DNA of 64,000 bases from Ascarosepion bandense. Its lineage: Eukaryota; Mollusca; Cephalopoda; Sepiida; Sepiidae. The notes below the pieces were generated by a model. It was not told the origin of the DNA. It saw nothing but the letters and a program-made list of their open reading frames with translations, and did no database searches. A program made the position numbers and the translations under genes. The stretch is from the NCBI GenBank assembly GCA_037127315.1, contig JBBBDQ010000750.1, positions 1,965,001 through 2,029,000 on the forward strand. The letters run 5' to 3'. This document shows positions 1 through 11,215 of the stretch, one piece after another. The first letter of the stretch is position 1, and every line of letters begins with the position of its first letter.

Positions 1-115
1 CAAAACTTTAATCACCTGAAGTAGGCCGGAGCGTATAACAGCCGAAACATCGTGAATATGGCAATAAATATTAGAACAAAAGTCATAACAATGTAAATAA
101 TAATCTATATTATAA
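1..115 (+). repeat. SINE-C tail module, truncated by window start
   Basis: The stretch carries CTGAAG, a short hairpin-forming segment, then CCGAAACATCGTGAAT and a tail ending in AATGTAAAT. The same module recurs at 7830-7950, 18510-18625 and 24040-24185, and reversed at 6600-6715 and 27255-27515. It resembles the core and stem II of a hammerhead ribozyme. In this copy the seventh core base is changed (CTGAAGT), so activity is unlikely. Confidence 0.5.
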
Positions 116-647
116 TAACAGCCGCGTCCGTCTGTCACAATTTCATAACTATATCATAATAAGAGTCGTGTCCGTCCGTCTGTCACACGATTCAACCAGT
201 AATAAAATATGCAATATTTTCATTAATAATAAGAATTTCTTTTAGTAATAATTTAATTCAAACTAAAACTTAAAAAATAAATTTGAAAATTAAAATATTA
301 AAAGATGAATTACTAGGTAGAATATTTTCATGGCAGAGAGTATACAGTTTGTGTCTATGGGTCAAGGTCGATTACAAAGGAAAATAATTCATCTATGAAA
401 TATAGACAAAGATAAACCACTCTTTGGAAAAATTCTGACAGTAGTTAATGTCTTACGGGAGAAGTGTAATGAAGCACTTTTTTAATTTGCTCAGATTCAA
501 TGAAGTTAAATCGTAGGAGAACTGGGGTGACGTTATGACAATTGATGTGAGAATAAATCCGACATCGGAATCTTTTACAAAAACACCCAACTTTTTGTCC
601 TAATAATCTGATGATGCTTAAATAAGGATTTTTTTCTTTACCTAGGG
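116..647. other. AT-rich stretch, nothing recognised
   Basis: No gene, RNA or repeat family could be supported. Short similar phrases (CGTCCGTCTGTCACA-like) occur twice between 125 and 190. The short minus-strand reading frame here shows no domain. Confidence 0.4.
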
Positions 648-1235
648 CAGGCATGGGCAATATCTTTCGAGCAGTGAGCAGTATGATTTATGACTCATCA
701 CAAGGCGGGTCGAACTACTAAAAAGACTCACGTTAATCTTTCATAGGAGGTGACTCAATTAAGCACATATCCTAGAAATGGGAGAAAGGTGATAATTTTT
801 GTCTTTGGAGTAAAGATGTTTATATAACTAAAAAATTGAAGTCTTGGTCTCATCTTATCACTGATGACAACGTGATTAACACATGTTGCTGCGTGTGATT
901 TATTTCATTTATTCATTTGAAAATTAAAAAAAAAACATATATGTCTTTTTTAGAAAAAATTATTATGGATGTTTCTTGTTTACAAAGCAAAGCTGTTTAC
1001 ACGTATGATCTCCCATAGTGAAAGTCGTTAATGGTTTAATGATTTAAACGTTACTTTCACCACAATTTAACAAAATTCAAGAAACATTGTACTTTATTAT
1101 TGTTGATGTGACTATGTATGAGAAAGTCTGTGAGTGAACAAGTGAAAACGAAACAAGATAGAATTTTAAGAAACATTATTTTCATTATAAAATTAAGCGT
1201 GCCATTCCGAAAGAGCAAACTGGCAGCATGTAGGC
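648..1235 (+). mobile_element. hAT-like non-autonomous repeat, copy 1
   Basis: It begins CAGGCATGGGCAA, followed by a segment about sub-terminal GCAGTGAGC and GACTCATCACAAGGCG. This start resembles hAT transposon termini. The rest matches 1529-2075 across most of its length, including a stretch around 1085-1180 (CAAGAAACATTGTACTT). No matching opposite terminus was found, so it is truncated or the class is wrong. No transposase coding was seen. Confidence 0.4.
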
Positions 1236-1528
1236 CCCCGGATGCAATTTACTTATGATTGGTTTATATTTTAGCCTAAGGTTGTGGGCATTTGGGATAA
1301 TATTAACCTACAAGTTACTTAAAAAGCCTTTATAAGTCGAAATTGAAATTCTTTGCTATTTCTTTGAATCAAAATGGGCTATTTTTATATACCATCAAAT
1401 ACGGTACAGATGTGCAATTAGAAATGATAGCTTTGAGCAGATGAACACATCCAGAGTTATTGTGATATTGTGAATCAATAGGAGGTCACTCGAACTTCGT
1501 TTGACGATCCCTTGTCTAAGGTTCATAT
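1236..1528. other. spacer between the two hAT-like copies
   Basis: AT-rich sequence with no recognisable gene or repeat. Confidence 0.35.
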
Positions 1529-2075
1529 CAGGCATGAGCAATCTTTTTCCAGCAGTGAGCCGCATGATTGATGGCTCATCACAAGGCGAGCTACAATATA
1601 AAAAAAGACTCAATACTTTTTCGGAGTAGGAACCTCAGCTACTATCACTACCGAAGACCATACGCGTAAGAATATACCTTATAAAAATTGAAGACATGGT
1701 ATAATATTATCACTGATGGCAGTGTGATTAACACACGTCACTGCATGGAATTTGTTTCTAATTTGTTCATTTGAAAATGAGAACATTTCTTTTTCAAAGA
1801 AAAAATTCTCATGAACGTTTTTGTTTCAAAAGATCACGTCTGATATTCCATAGGGAAAATCGCCAATCGTTTAAAATGCTAACAACGTTACTATCACCGA
1901 AAACAATTTTTTAACAAAATTCAAGAAACATTGTACTTAATCTTTGTTTTTATGACTATGTGTGAGAGAACCTGTGAGTGAACAAGCGAAAACGAAACAA
2001 AATAGAATTTTAAGAACGTTATTTTATAATGAAATCAATCGTGCCATTTGAAAAGATCAAACGGGCGGCTGGTCA
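1529..2075 (+). mobile_element. hAT-like non-autonomous repeat, copy 2
   Basis: Second direct copy of the 648-1235 repeat, again beginning CAGGCATGAGCAA and ending near AAACGGGCGGCTGG. The two copies differ by many substitutions and small indels, so this is not a recent tandem duplication. Confidence 0.4.
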
Positions 2076-2234
2076 CAATTTTCCTAAGATTGTCTAGGAC
2101 AGAGTTCGGCATACCCAGCCTTCGGACCACATACTGTCCCCGAAGAATTTCTGTCCGACCCACCAACTTAGCACCTAAACACTAATTATATCATTAATTT
2201 GCAAAGCAAGTGGCAGAAAATACAACTTGGAGTT

Positions 2235-2542
2235 CAGTCAGTTAAGTGCCATATGTGATACACGCTTTGAGCGATCATGTCTCGAAAGAGAAATGACTGA
2301 CTGGGCAGAAGATTTTCCCGTAGTAGATTGCCATTGCTTTCTGTAATAGACTGGTTGCTAACCAAGACTATAGAACCCAATCTGTTCTATTGTTTAACCC
2401 ATAACTAGAGGGAAGAGACGGATTAATAACTTTCCAAAAGGTATTTGTGCGTAAGTGAATGCTAGGAATTCAACTGGAATTCGAACTCGGCTCCCCGATT
2501 TGTCGTTTCAAATCGATATCCACTGCACCACAACGCATATCC
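2235..2542 (-). mobile_element. SINE-A (tRNA-derived), full length
   Basis: Read on the minus strand, the element starts GATATGCGTTGTGGTGCAGT (a tRNA-like A-box region) and continues with a B-box-like GAGTTCGAATTCC. A unique body follows, and the 3' end is GCACTTAACTGACTGA. Near the 3' end an 8-bp perfect hairpin (CATGTCTC/GAGACATG) is typical of the family. At least ten more copies lie in this window, and this one supports the consensus. Confidence 0.8.
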
Positions 2543-2579
2543 TTAGTTGGAGTTAATCGACTTAAAATGCGATGATTTT

Positions 2580-3700
2580 ATTAATTAAAATTTAATTCCG
2601 AATGCACTGCTGACTTCCTCAAGAAATATGTTTTGTCAAGCAGAAAATATAAAAGCCAATTAGATGAGATCAAGTCCCAAGTAGGCATCTACGCAGATGA
2701 CACTACAATATACTCCCGCTCCAGTAAGAAACCTGTCGTGGCGGACAGACATAATCTCGCTGCTGACCTTGAGCGGGATCTACACTCTGTGGTGAACTGG
2801 GGCAAGAAGTGGCTTGTCAACTTCAATTCATCTAAGACCAAGCTGTTGTCTGTCAACCATTACAGGCAACCTCTTCTGCCTCCCATAAGCATGGACCAGA
2901 TGATTCTCCCGGAGAGTAATACACTACGCCTCCTCGGACTTACCCTGTCCTCTGACCTCAAATGGAAGCACTATATTGAATCCATAGCAAAATCTACTGC
3001 TAAGAAGATTGGGTCACTATGTCGATCCAGGATGTTTTTTCCACCTGAATCCATCCTGCATATATACAAGTCAACCATCCGTCCGTGCATGGAGTACTGC
3101 TGCCATTTATGGTCAGGTGCCCCTGCCGTTCTCCTCAGTGTTCTTGACAAGCTCCAAAGGAGAGTCTGTAATGTGATAGGTACTGATCTGGCGACTCGTC
3201 TGCAGCCACTTTCCCATCGTCGAAATGTGGCCTCCCTCTGTCTCTTCTATAAATACTTTCATGGCTTCTGCTCGGATGCACTGATGCCTCCTCAACAGGT
3301 GTTTACCCGTTCAACCAGACTGGCAACTGGGTCCCACCCATTCACAGTCAGGTTAGCCAAACGCAGACGACAATTCTACTCCTGCAGCTTCCTCTCTCGC
3401 ACTTCCCGCCTGTGGAACTCACTCCCGTATTCTTGCTTTCCTGACGGCTACGACCTCCAGAAATTTAAAAGCAAAGTTAATACTCACCTACTAACCACTG
3501 GCCTCTAGCTCTCTCCCCTCCCCTTTCTCTCCGCCCATGTACCTGTCATTGCACCTGCTTTCTCAGCTTTCTATTGTTCCTTTCTAACTAGCTTGTACTC
3601 CTCACTCTTTTGTAATTAATCTCTTTATATTTATGTAACCCCCTGCACATCAGTGGCGTTTCTGCCTTGCTCGGGGTGAAATGATTAAAAAAAAAAAAAT
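2580..3700 (+). mobile_element. CR1/Jockey-like LINE, 5'-truncated, with 3' tail
   Basis: The insertion starts just before reverse-transcriptase motif C and runs through the end of the ORF (stop at 3506-3508) and a 3' UTR. The UTR ends CCTTGCTCGGGGTGAAATGA followed by an A-rich tail at about 3685-3710. The same tail phrase recurs at 11930-11960 (minus), 53740-53800, 54400-54456 and 56880-56935, defining one family. Such 5' truncation is usual for LINE insertions made by target-primed reverse transcription. Confidence 0.8.
2633..3508 (+). CDS. reverse transcriptase C-terminal part (CR1/Jockey-like LINE)
   Basis: The 291-residue open frame carries the catalytic box IYADDTTIYS near residue 20. 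It continues with WLVNFNSSKTKLLSVNH (motif D region), LRLLGLTLSSDLKW, RPCMEYCCHLWSGAP, and a C-terminal SRLWNSLPYSCFP...LQKFKSKVN block, all typical of CR1/Jockey-type LINE polymerases. The fingers, motifs A and B, and the apurinic endonuclease are absent upstream, so the fragment cannot retrotranspose. The first ATG is simply the first in frame and is not a native start. Confidence 0.85.
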   Translation: MSSRKYKSQLDEIKSQVGIYADDTTIYSRSSKKPVVADRHNLAADLERDLHSVVNWGKKWLVNFNSSKTKLLSVNHYRQPLLPPISMDQMILPESNTLRLLGLTLSSDLKWKHYIESIAKSTAKKIGSLCRSRMFFPPESILHIYKSTIRPCMEYCCHLWSGAPAVLLSVLDKLQRRVCNVIGTDLATRLQPLSHRRNVASLCLFYKYFHGFCSDALMPPQQVFTRSTRLATGSHPFTVRLAKRRRQFYSCSFLSRTSRLWNSLPYSCFPDGYDLQKFKSKVNTHLLTTGL

Positions 3701-4003
3701 TAAAAAAAAATAATATCAAAATGATGGTATCATTATTTGGATAAACATATACTTTAGAACAACCTTTTCGAAAAAGAAATATATTAAAATTTGTTGAAGA
3801 AAAGGTTGGGTGATGATTACGTACATGATGTTTTGCTTCTGTTATCGACAAATATGTCACCTGATGTGGAGAAGTTGTCGAACAACAACGAGAAACTAGT
3901 GTCTTAATAAATAATTCACCATTTCTTACTGTATTTTGTTTCTTGTAAAAAATTTGCATTTTTGTTGTTTGCGTTGGTTGTTATCCTGTTATTCACGCAG
4001 TAA

Positions 4004-4415
4004 TACAGGGTGACCCCAAAAAACAGGAATCTTTGAAGTGTGTATTGGCAGACATGAGCAAGTGGCAGCAATACGAAACAGTAGCTTCGCTAAGTAAACA
4101 TTCTGCCATTTCAATAACCATAGATCAAGATGAATTTCTAAGCAAGTTATGAATGTCAGATGAGGCCCATTATCATCTCACAGTCTACGTGAATAAGCAG
4201 AACTACCGTAACTGGGCAGACACAAATCCTAATGAAGTTCAGGAGCGCCCTTTACACGCTAGTAAGGTGACAGTATGGTGTGCTGTTTCATTACATGGGA
4301 TCATCGGACCTTAAATTTTTTAAATGAACAGGGTATCTCAGTCACTGTCACTGCGAATCATTACGTGGAGACACCTGAATTCGTACAGGAGGACGCCATC
4401 TACAGGACGTAATTT
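4004..4415 (+). pseudogene. mariner/Tc1-type transposase remnant
   Basis: The left end TACAGGGTGACCCCAAAAAA resembles a mariner-type terminal repeat. Downstream, plus-strand sequence encodes MSDEAHYHLTVYVNKQNYR, then NWADTNPNEVQERPLH and KVTVWCAVSLHGIIGP, the DDE-transposase block around the second catalytic aspartate (the D of SDEAH). In-frame stops follow GIIGP, so it is inactive. No right terminal repeat was seen. Confidence 0.7.
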
Positions 4416-4997
4416 AAAAAAAAAATCCAGCATTGTTGCTTAAATGGCATGTTTTCAGGTTTCAATTACTTTGAATAAAATATTTTTCTTCCATCTCTCT
4501 TGGTTTTATTGGATTGTTAAAAAATCTCTCTTGTTTTGTTTTTTTTGTTTGTTTGTTTGTTTTTTTGTTTTTTGTTTTTTTGTCGGGGGGTCACCCTTGT
4601 TTAAATAATATAACCTTAACTTTGTTGTTTTTCTTTAAACCTCTAGACCAAAGTAGCCTACTGGACAGAGTTGTCTCAGGTGACGACATTGATATTATGG
4701 CCCTTCCCCGAAACACTGCACTGTTGTTTCACCCATTCTCTCCAAAAGGTTGCCAACCCCTTGTCTATAGTCAAACTGATTTAATTAAAAATTTTCAGAT
4801 TTCTTACAAAATTATCATTATAATCCCATCTCTTATTTCAGATTGTAATCTTTCATGCTCGGATGTTTAACCCTAAGTTACAGTGTGAATACCACGCAAT
4901 CTATTGTCAAACCCTTCTGCAGTAATTGACCAAATGTTGACTGGAATTTCATAATTGTGGGAAAGCATATCAGTCCTCCTTAATGTGAATGCTGAAC
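4416..4997. other. T-rich stretch, no gene supported
   Basis: It includes T/G-rich low-complexity sequence at 4535-4590. A short open frame through it is explained by that composition. Confidence 0.35.
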
Positions 4998-5513
4998 TGT
5001 CAGTCATTTAAGTGCCATACGTGATACACGCGCTTGGGCGATCATGTCTCGAAAGAAACATGACTGACTTGGCAGATGATTATCTCACAGTCAGTCAGTC
5101 AGTCAGTTAAGTGCCATGCGCGATACACGCTTTGGGCGATCATGTCTCGAAAGAGACATGACTGACTGGGCAGAAGATTATCCCGCAGTAGGTTGCCATT
5201 GCTTTCTGCGGTAGACTGGTTGCCGACCAAGGCTATAGAACCCAATCTGTCCTATTATTTAACCCATAACTGGAGGGAAGAGACGGATTAATACCTTTCC
5301 CAAGGGTATTTGCGCGTAAGTGAATGCAAGGAATTCAACTGGAATTCGAACTCGGTTCCCCGGTTTCTCGTTCCGAGCCAATATCCACTGCGTCACAATT
5401 GCCATTACTTTCTACGGTAAATTGGTTGCCAGCCAAGGCTATAAAACCTAATCTGTCCTGTTATTTAACCCATGACTAGAGGGAAGAAACGGATTAATAC
5501 CTTTCCCAAGGGT
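4998..5513 (-). mobile_element. nested SINE-A: one copy inside another
   Basis: 4998-5095 is the 3' end of a minus-strand SINE-A. 5096-5398 is a second, nearly complete minus-strand copy beginning with repeated TCAG. From 5400 the outer copy resumes (TTGCCATTACTTTCTACGG) and runs to about 5513. The interruption point corresponds to the middle of the family body. The inner copy lacks the last few bases of its tRNA-like head. Confidence 0.7.
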
Positions 5514-5514
5514 G

Positions 5515-5800
5515 AAACTTAAAGCAAATGTGGTTCTCAGTAGAATGATGAGTATACTTTGGATTGAACATGTGAGCAACAACGAAGTTTTAGACACAAT
5601 GGAAACATACTTAATATAAAAAAAGAAATAGGTGAAATTTCTAGAATACATAATGAGGAAAGAGGGATCGGAAAATTTAATACCTACAGGACTGCTTGAA
5701 GAAAAGAGGAGCTGAAAAAAACATCGCTTTATCTAGCTAGCGAGCTTGTTTAAATGGATGGAAGAACAGGGTTTAGGAGATTGGTTGGTTGATTTTGTTT
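5515..5800 (+). pseudogene. LINE polymerase C-terminal fragment
   Basis: Broken plus-strand frames read RMMSILWIEHVSNNEVL and VKFLEYIMRKEGSENLI, then LFKWMEEQGLGDW. This resembles the C-terminal region of endonuclease/RT LINEs common in invertebrates (R-W-x-x-x-V-S-N-E and FLGHxMRKEGLENL patterns). Stops and frameshifts are frequent. Relatives lie at 29096-29275, 40965-41280 (minus) and 63635-63840. Confidence 0.6.
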
Positions 5801-5832
5801 AGCCACATATCAATAAGTATTTGGGTTATTTA

Positions 5833-6139
5833 GATGTGCGTTGTGGTACAGTGGATATCGTCTCGGAACGAGAAACCGGGGAGCCGAGTTCGAATTTCAC
5901 TTCAATCCATTGTATTCACTCACGCGCAAGTACCTTTGGGAAAGGTATTAATCCGTCTCTTCCTTTCAGTTATGGGTTAAATAGCAGGACAGATTGGGTT
6001 CTATAGCCTTGGTCGGCAACCATTCTACCGCAGGAAGCAATGGCAACCTACTGCGGGATAATCTTTTGCCCAGTCAGTGATGTCTCTTTCGAGACATGAT
6101 CGCCCAAGCGTGTATCTCGTATGTCACTTAACTGACTGA
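5833..6139 (+). mobile_element. SINE-A, full length
   Basis: It runs from GATGTGCGTTGTGGTACAGT through the B-box-like GAGTTCGAATTTC to the end CACTTAACTGACTGA. It differs from neighbouring copies by scattered substitutions. Confidence 0.8.
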
Positions 6140-6599
6140 ATGCCGAAAGCTAAATATTTTGAAAGCAATTGTCCGCCTTCAACAACAGATAAAATGTACG
6201 GTTGAACCTTTTGCTATCAAATGGTATCTGATGTTAGAAAATGGTAATTTCCCCTTTCAACTCCGGAGAAATATTGGTCTTTCTTTCTGATGATGTCAGA
6301 ATCAACACCGATCTTGTTTTGATATGATCCATATGTCCAGAATTCGTAAAGCTATATCTGCTGAGAGTGTCGGGCAGAAGACCATTGTTAGTGCAACCCT
6401 ATCTCATTCGTGGAATCATTAGAGAATTAACGCAAAACTTCTTCCAGTCTTTTACAGGATCGATGCCGATCTTGATATTCTAATCTCCACGGATAATTAG
6501 CAAGTCTTTCTTGAGCACTCTGTGAATAAATGCATGTAGCATCCTTCACTTGCCCGTCGCCATAGTCAGTAGTGTGGAACCCCGTTAAAAATTATTGTA
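6140..6599. other. no gene or repeat recognised
   Basis: Mixed-composition sequence with no long open frame and no family match seen within the window. Confidence 0.3.
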
Positions 6600-6890
6600 A
6601 AATTCAATAGATTTAAGTAAATCAAATATTTACATTGTTCGGTCTGTTGTCCTAATCTTTATTGTCATATTCACGTCGCTTCGGGCGTTGCACACTCTGG
6701 TCTTTTTCAGGTGCTTGGAATTTCGAACCGAATCCTTTATTGCGATCACTGAAGTATATCATTCTTATTCCATGTGTCATGCTACTTCCTGGTGTCATCT
6801 AGTTCTCTCCCTTAACTCAACTCCATAAGTTATGTGGTTACCACTGCTATAGACAACTCTTTGGGTCAAGTCACTGGATAAAAACCAATG
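6600..6890 (-). mobile_element. SINE-C (tRNA head plus hammerhead-like tail)
   Basis: On the minus strand a tRNA-like A-box TGGCCCAGTGG (near 6880) leads into a diverged body. GGTTCGAAATTCC and the tail module CTGAAAAAGACC...GCCCGAAGCGACGTG follow. Its closest relative is 27255-27715, which has the same order. The B-box is eroded and the hammerhead-like core is altered in this copy. Confidence 0.5.
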
Positions 6891-7029
6891 CTTTTGTCCA
6901 CTGGGCCATGTGTCCTTGTGGATAATACAATCAATGTATGAATTTCTGAGGCTTATAAACCTAATGTCTCAGTAACTATAATATATACTATTAATGGGTA
7001 TCACCGATCCTTATAAATACGTTGGACAC

Positions 7030-7490
7030 TATTGTGAGGAGGGCAACATTGCCGTCTCGCGATTAATGTCGCTCGGGCGTTTGTTTGATATTGTCGGTCT
7101 CTCTGTCTTCGAACGGGAGTAACCCAGACGGGGCTCCGCCGAAGAGTAGACTCCCGTCTAGGGAAAAGTAGACTAAATTTTTGCCCGAGTTATGGCTCAG
7201 ATTACCAACATTAGAAAGGCATTGTACCACATTTTGTCTCAAGTGGGGAGGCAGCTAAATATTGATATTGCTGTCTAGCGATTAACTTTGCTCAGGCGCA
7301 ATTCTGACATTGTCGGATTCTCTGCCTTCGGGAGATGAGTAACCCAGTCTCCACCGAAAAATAGAGTCTCGTCTAGGAAAAAGTAGACATTTAATTTTTG
7401 CCCGAGTTATATGGCTCGGATTTTCTACATTAAAAGAGCCTCGTACCACATTTTGTCTCAAAAAGGGAGTCAACTAAATACCTATATTGC
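7030..7490. repeat. tandem duplication, two units of about 220 bp
   Basis: Two diverged units each contain GCGATTAA...GCTC, GAGTAACCCAG, a CCGAAGAGTAGA-like or CCGAAAAATAGA-like phrase, TTTTTGCCCGAGTTAT and ACCACATTTTGTCTCAA. The spacing between equivalent positions is about 217-230 bp. No coding or known family was recognised. Confidence 0.6.
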
Positions 7491-7829
7491 AGTCTAGAAG
7501 TTCACTACTAGCAGTGGTTATCTACTTCACGCAGATGGCGCGTATTATATTTTGATGGTGTTATAAACATTACTATTTCATTTTCCAGTATTCCGTTTTA
7601 GTTATTTCTCATTTAGTACCCGTTTTAAGTTACAATAGTAACTATTTTTTTACCAAAGCTCATAGGGCAATCTTTGAAGCTAATGATTTTATCCAGCACT
7701 CCTTATTACTGGTTCCTATACTGCCTTTATTTCTATACTTGACCGATTTGGGAGATTTTTATGGCCTGACATTTGCATTGATTCATTAAGTTTACTTAAT
7801 TTCCAATGGTGTTCTCTATTATTCTATTA

Positions 7830-7950
7830 TTACAAGCTCCTGAAGAAGATCGAAGAGTGCAACGGCCTAAACGTCGTGAATGTAGTAATAAAAATGAGAA
7901 CAGTCCGAGCAATGCAAATAATGTAAATACTACCTCATCTCAGAAGTAAT
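7830..7950 (+). repeat. SINE-C tail module
   Basis: It reads CTGAAGAAGATCGAAGAG, then GCAACGGCCTAAACGTCG and a tail with AATGTAAATA and CCTCATCTCAGAA. The GAAA of the hammerhead-like core is CTAAA here. No tRNA-like head was recognised upstream. Confidence 0.5.
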
Positions 7951-8465
7951 AGATAAATACTAGATTAAGTAATATCACTAAAAAGCTCAATTCTGTACCA
8001 AAATAGGCTCACACAGAAAGCGATTCATTTTTTTAAAAAGTTGGCTCCAATTTGAATTTTCACATTCACATTTATTAACCAATCAGCGACGTTATCTCAA
8101 ACCTTTTCAAAAGCCTTCAAATTGCAGACGAGCAGACACGCTGTCCACTACGAAATTTGAGAGATCAAAAAATGATTAACAATATTTTCCCCACGAAAAG
8201 TAGCTATTTAAAAATTGTGAAAAATATTTATTAATTGATAAATTCCTGAGATTAGTAAATCCGGTTTTCAGCTTCCTCGGGCCTATGCGCTGTTATAAAT
8301 ACGATCGCGTAAATTCGCAAAGATAGTTTTCAATTATTCGTTAAGCCTTAGACCAGGGTTGTGCACACCTTTCGCATATTTAATTACTCAACCTTGCATT
8401 CATTTTATCGAGTAAATTCTTGCAATAATCACGCAATTTTAAAGTAAAGTAAGCATCACGAAATC

Positions 8466-8739
8466 GACTCAGAAAGACAAATCGGGGAGCCGAGTTCGAA
8501 TTCCAGTTGAATTCATTGCATTCACTTACGCACAAATACCCTTGGGAAAGGTATCAATCTGTCTCTTCCTTCCAGTTATTGGTTAAATAACAGGACAGAG
8601 TGGGTTCTATAGACTTGGCTGGCAAACAGTCTACCGTAGAAAATAATGGCAAACTGCTGTGGGGAAATCATGTCAGTCATGTCTCTTTCGAGACACGATC
8701 GTCCAAGCGTGTATGACGTATGGTGCTTAACTGACTGAA
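8466..8739 (+). mobile_element. SINE-A, 5'-truncated
   Basis: It starts inside the tRNA-like head (ATCGGGGAGCCGAGTTCGAA) and runs to the end CTTAACTGACTGAA, with several substitutions. Confidence 0.75.
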
Positions 8740-9034
8740 TCTTTAGATTCTCTAATATCCTCTTCATTTGAATGACATCGTCTTTTTAGCTGATGATTGT
8801 CACATTCTGCACAATCTGAAAATGGCAGAATGTAAAATAAACGAGATAATGATCTACATGAAAGAGAACAAAGAATAAAAGTAAGTAAAAAAAAAAGAAT
8901 CTTATGAAAAAGTTTCATGTGCTGGAAACAAGTCATCAGCATGCCATGCTTGACACGAGTGCCAAGGGTTGCCTACCTTGCTCTAGGAACACTCTGTACT
9001 TTTCATATTTATTAGTCTTAATTTAGTCAGGTAG

Positions 9035-9307
9035 GATGTGCGTTGTGGTGCAGTGGATATCGGCTCGGAACGAGAAATCGGGGAGCCGAGTTCGAATTCC
9101 AGTTGAATTCCTTGCATTCACTTACGCACAAATACTCTTGGGAAAGGTATTAATCCGTCTCTTCCCTCCAGTTATGGGTTAAATAACAGAACACACTGGG
9201 TTCTATATCCTTGACTGGAAACCAGTCTACCGCAGAAAACAATGGCAACCTACTGTGGGATAATCTTCTGCCCAGTCAGTCATGTATCACGTATGGCACT
9301 TAACTGA
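9035..9307 (+). mobile_element. SINE-A with internal deletion
   Basis: The tRNA-like head and B-box are well preserved. Near the 3' end the hairpin segment between CAGTCAGTCATG and TATCACGTATGG is deleted, removing about 30 bp compared with 5833-6139. Confidence 0.75.
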
Positions 9308-10084
9308 AGCATCAGGTAAAAACATGGAGTTATGTCAACAAAAATATGACTGATGACTTACTGACTACTAAAAAATTACACCCATTCATAAAAAATGTAA
9401 ATACATTGCTTTTCTATCATACTAACGCAACTATTTCTTTTGTATCGTAAAGAACAAAAACAAAATATTTTGTTGAATTTTGTTTTTAGAGGATTTTTGT
9501 AATTCTTTCCTTTCAACTTGAAAGAAAATAAATACTCATTAATAAAATTTATTTAAGTATGTAGAGTTGTGTTTCTTTCTTTGCTTTCCGCAAGCTTTTT
9601 TCTCTACATATAGTACAGTTCAGACATTAAAGTGCTAAAATTAGTGATATAGCAGTATGTAAATTGGTGGCGCCATCTTATCTTGAAATTATGGAAATAC
9701 TAAATCTATATCAGTAATGTTATAGCAAATAGTCGACTGTTGATCCTTAATGATTGTGACTAGAGATATTTAGTAATTATCATCAGCAATAACAGGTAAG
9801 TTTACTGGCTCAAATCATATCCGCAATCAAATGAAGAGGGGGTACAAGATTCAATTTAGCGTACTTTATCTTCCATGGGATTAGAAGCGAAAGATCCATC
9901 ACGGTGCTCCTGTTAATACCAAAACACTGGACAAATGACCTACACAGGTCATTCCGCCAGACTATTCAGTCTCTCCAAAAAGCATTCTGTTATGCAATCG
10001 TTCTTTTTTTCTTCTTCAACATCAATCTTTTTTAAATTGATTTATTTTCGTCTTAAGGCCTGCTCAACATCAGTACTGAGTATA
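9308..10084. other. no gene recognised
   Basis: AT-rich sequence. A short open frame near 9935-10126 has no recognisable domain and looks fortuitous. Confidence 0.3.
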
Positions 10085-10190
10085 ACATCCACACCCAGCA
10101 GAAAGGCCTCTAATCGGGAAAGTTAATGTTTTTAGGAGCGCGCAACCACTTCTTAATTGCTATTGTTCCCAGGTTCACCCTGACCTTTGA
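10085..10190 (+). repeat. repeat family F fragment
   Basis: It shares GCAGAAAGGCCTCTAATC and TTAATTGCTATTGTTCCCAG with copies at 49500-49700, 49965-50530 and 41520-42040 (opposite strand). Class unknown. Confidence 0.45.
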
Positions 10191-10194
10191 TACA

Positions 10195-10765
10195 TTTTAA
10201 TAATAAAAATGAGCATTGGTACATATTAATAGTAAAAATAACCATTGATGCATTTTAAAAGTAAAAATGACCAACAATTCATTTTAATAGTAAAAATAAC
10301 CATTGATACATGTTAATAGTAAAAGTGACCATTAGTACATTTAATAGTAAAAATAACCATTGATACATTTTAATAGTAAAAATAACCATTGATACATGTT
10401 AAAAGTAAAAATGACCATTGGTACATTTTAATAGTAAAAATAACCATTGATACATTTTAATAGTAAAAATAACCATTGGTATATGTTAAAAGTAAAAATA
10501 ACCATTGGTACATATTAATAGTAAAAATAACCATTGATACATGTTAAAAGTAAAAATAACCATTGATACATTTTAATAGTAAAAATAACCATTGGTACAT
10601 GTTAAAAGTAAAAATAACCAATAATACATTTTCATAGTAAAAATACCCATTGATACATTTTAATAGTAAAAATACCCATTGATACATTTTAATAGTAAAA
10701 ATAACCATTGGTACATTTTAATAGTAAAAATGACCAACAACATATTTTAATAGTGAAAATGACCA
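10195..10765. repeat. 29-bp tandem satellite, about 20 units
   Basis: The unit is approximately CCATTGATACATTTTAATAG followed by TAAAAATAA. Variants alternate CATTTTAAT with CATGTTAAA and GATAC with GGTAC. AT-rich, non-coding. Confidence 0.9.
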
Positions 10766-10904
10766 ACAATACAATTTGTGAACTGCATTCAGTACTGCTT
10801 GGTATTTGCGCCGAAAGCCCCACTACGAATATATAATGTTTCGCTTTTTTAATGCTTTAGCAGAAAAATATGACGAAGAAAAGAAAATTCTGGTATTGAT
10901 CTAT

Positions 10905-10909
10905 ATTTT

Positions 10910-10960
<51 letters not shown>
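10905..10960. repeat. (TA)n microsatellite
   Basis: A near-perfect TA run immediately left of the 10961-11215 palindrome. Confidence 0.95.
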
Positions 10961-11215
10961 CATGTTTCGTTAAAAACGAACAACAAGGAAGATTTTACAA
11001 ATTTTTCATTTAATTTTTCCAGTATTTTTACATGTTTCTTTTTTGCTGTAGATAAGTACTGCAGAAATAACATCCTTAAAAATGGCTGAAAGCTCTTGGA
11101 AAGTCGAAAACTATGGAACTTTTTTACACTCCTTATCTCTAGCAAGAAAGAAACCTGTAAGAATACTAGGAAAATTAATAAGATCTTCCTTGTCTGTCGT
11201 TTGTAACGAAACGTG
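10961..11215. repeat. long inverted repeat beside (TA)n
   Basis: The left arm (10961-11063) begins CATGTTTCGTTAAAAACGAA and contains ACAAGGAAGA. The right arm (11130-11215) is its diverged reverse complement, ending ...TTTGTAACGAAACGTG. The arms are separated by about 66 bp. The right side passes into CA/TA repeats near 11240-11290. No coding was recognised. Confidence 0.65.
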
